A stretch of 22,200 nt of DNA from Erythrobacter sp. (GTDB lineage Bacteria > Pseudomonadota > Alphaproteobacteria > Sphingomonadales > Sphingomonadaceae). Shown one piece after another: positions 22,120 through 22,200 of the stretch. Position numbers and translations under genes: made by a program. The DNA is taken from contig NZOF01000022.1 in assembly GCA_002695185.1 (NCBI GenBank), positions 1 to 22,200 on the forward strand. Direction: 5' to 3'. The notes below the pieces were generated by a model. The model made no database searches. It worked only from the letters and a program-made list of their open reading frames with translations, and was not told where the DNA came from. How positions within the stretch are numbered: the stretch's first letter is position 1; each line of letters starts with the position of its first letter.

Positions 22120-22200
22120 ATGGGCCAGAAAGTCATTCATGTTCTGAACGGACCCAATCTCGACCTGCTGGGTCAGCGGGAGCCCGCCATTTACGGCCAC
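22120..22200 (+). CDS. aroQ: type II 3-dehydroquinate dehydratase, N-terminal part
   Basis: The first 27 codons of a gene running off the right edge. The start MGQKVIHVLNGPNLDLLGQR followed by EPAIYGH matches the N-terminus of type II dehydroquinases, with NGPNLxLLG, the active-site-loop Arg (R20) and the catalytic Tyr (Y25). The enzyme converts 3-dehydroquinate to 3-dehydroshikimate in the cytoplasmic shikimate pathway. GGGGAGG sits about 13 bases before the ATG. This is a core housekeeping gene, which marks the right end of the window as chromosomal. Confidence 0.93.
   Translation, partial: MGQKVIHVLNGPNLDLLGQREPAIYGH

Noticed and set aside
1..22200. CRISPR arrays, rRNA genes and insertion sequences
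   Set aside because: No regularly spaced repeats, no rRNA-like sequence and no transposase or integrase gene were seen in the window.

Overview
The window is high-GC DNA from an alphaproteobacterium, most likely a member of the Sphingomonadaceae. This rests on the gene set (strawberry-notch methylase-helicase, DUF932, DUF736, paired DUF2493 proteins, MobF relaxase with an F-type TraD), which I know from sphingomonad conjugative plasmids and integrative conjugative elements (ICEs). The assignment comes from family knowledge and gene order, not from a database search.

Layout. 1-98 may hold the last codons of a gene entering from the left, followed by an intrinsic terminator. 268-7005 is a forward series of plasmid accessory genes: a 1450-residue fused adenine methylase and helicase, a DUF932 protein, a Cys-rich zinc-ribbon-like protein and a 100-residue hypothetical. 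7025-7872 holds a gene interrupted by an in-frame amber codon and a 75-residue hypothetical. 8035-9306 is a small cargo patch: a fructosamine-kinase-family gene converging on a HIRAN-domain gene. 9608-12723 returns to accessory genes: DUF736, then two divergent DUF2493 (SLOG-like) paralogs separated by a 71-residue protein, with clear intrinsic terminators and a 14-bp inverted repeat between units.

12870-19439 is the DNA-processing part of a conjugation system. A leftward coiled-coil protein and a rightward operon flank a 430-bp region rich in hairpins, which is the best oriT candidate. The operon runs from a strong sigma70-like promoter and encodes a ribbon-helix-helix protein, the coupling protein TraD, the MobF relaxase-helicase TraI and a lytic transglycosylase, all overlapping or nearly so. 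No type IV secretion channel genes lie in the window. 19523-20385 is an Xre/MbcA/ParS-RES toxin-antitoxin pair with its own palindrome and probable promoter.

20386-21035 is decayed or AT-rich sequence: a frameshifted gene remnant and then a stretch unlike its neighbours. From about 21036 the sequence looks chromosomal: an SMP-30/lactonase-like gene that seems to have lost its signal peptide, and the start of aroQ (type II dehydroquinase), a core gene. I read 20.8-21.04 kb as the likely right boundary of an integrated conjugative element. In that reading the accessory genes maintain or protect the element, the tra genes nick and deliver it, and the toxin-antitoxin pair at the edge stabilises it.
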